DNA of 24,118 nucleotides. It comes from Clostridia bacterium. Lineage in GTDB: Bacteria; Bacillota; Clostridia; Christensenellales; Borkfalkiaceae. The notes beneath the pieces are model-generated. The model worked only from the letters and a program-made list of their open reading frames with translations. It did not search any database and was not told where the DNA came from. Each line of letters starts with the position of its first letter. Within the stretch, counting starts at the first letter, position 1. The DNA is taken from contig JAJPXK010000036.1 in NCBI GenBank assembly GCA_021205485.1, positions 1 through 24,118 on the forward strand, given 5' to 3'. A program made the position numbers and the translations under genes. This document shows, piece after piece, positions 24,040 through 24,118 of the stretch.

Positions 24040-24118
24040 TTTAATTCCTCCGTTTTACCTCCCCGCAAACACAGTCTGTAATGCGTCTACGGCGGCACTT
24101 AAAGATTTTACCGCCACG
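24040..24118 (-). other. rpsB leader, partial
   Basis: 79 bases before rpsB. Besides the ribosome site GGAGG next to the ATG, there is a second GGGGAGG 16 bases further upstream. In E. coli the rpsB leader binds S2 for feedback control; I cannot show a matching structure here. No promoter or gene is seen. Confidence 0.4.

Noticed and set aside
1..24118. tRNA, rRNA, riboswitch or prophage genes
   Set aside because: Looked for cloverleaf ends, rRNA signatures, common riboswitch cores, integrases and transposases; none was seen.

Overview
The window looks like a chromosomal segment of an uncultured gut-type Bacillota, probably class Clostridia. The reasons are strong Shine-Dalgarno sites (GGAGG-like), the order rpsB-tsf-pyrH-frr-uppS-cdsA-dxr-rseP, a YtrA-type GntR/ABC operon, a single-membrane (Gram-positive) lipoprotein signal, and many GC-rich dispersed repeats of kinds common in uncultured Clostridia. 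This lineage is an inference; no rRNA or tRNA gene is present.

Left part, minus strand (1-4018): an operon of a three-helix membrane protein with a large external part, a MoxR-type AAA+ ATPase, a DUF58 protein, and the first 13 codons of a BatA-like membrane protein cut by the window edge. MoxR/DUF58/BatA sets are usually thought to act as chaperones at the cell envelope. The MoxR copy carries Lys where the Walker B catalytic Glu is expected. A 358-base AT-rich divergent region separates this operon from the next part.

Middle, plus strand (4377-12308): two very large envelope proteins. The first (1121 aa) is a lipoprotein with a TlpA-like thioredoxin domain (CSPC). The second (at least 1247 aa) is a chain of about 210-residue beta-rich repeats. 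It has no start signal, no signal peptide and no promoter: its reading frame emerges directly from a dispersed repeat at about 8460, and its last 17 codons are in another frame. The region between the two genes (7801-8460) and the region after the second (12373-12773) are packed with repeats. One repeat family has hairpin arms that differ in sequence between copies yet stay complementary.

Next come a minus-strand YfbR-like 5'-deoxynucleotidase (with HE in place of HD), another repeat patch, and a plus-strand operon of a GntR regulator, an ABC ATPase and an ABC permease, translationally coupled by overlaps. A bidirectional terminator at 16034-16069 separates it from the right part.

Right part, minus strand (16069-24039), read right to left: rpsB, tsf, a two-helix membrane protein of unknown role with its own promoter and terminator, pyrH, frr, uppS, cdsA, dxr, rseP. 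These cover translation (S2, EF-Ts, recycling factor), UMP phosphorylation, undecaprenyl and phospholipid precursor synthesis, isoprenoid synthesis and regulated membrane proteolysis. Terminators after tsf, the unknown gene and cdsA cut the cluster into several transcription units.
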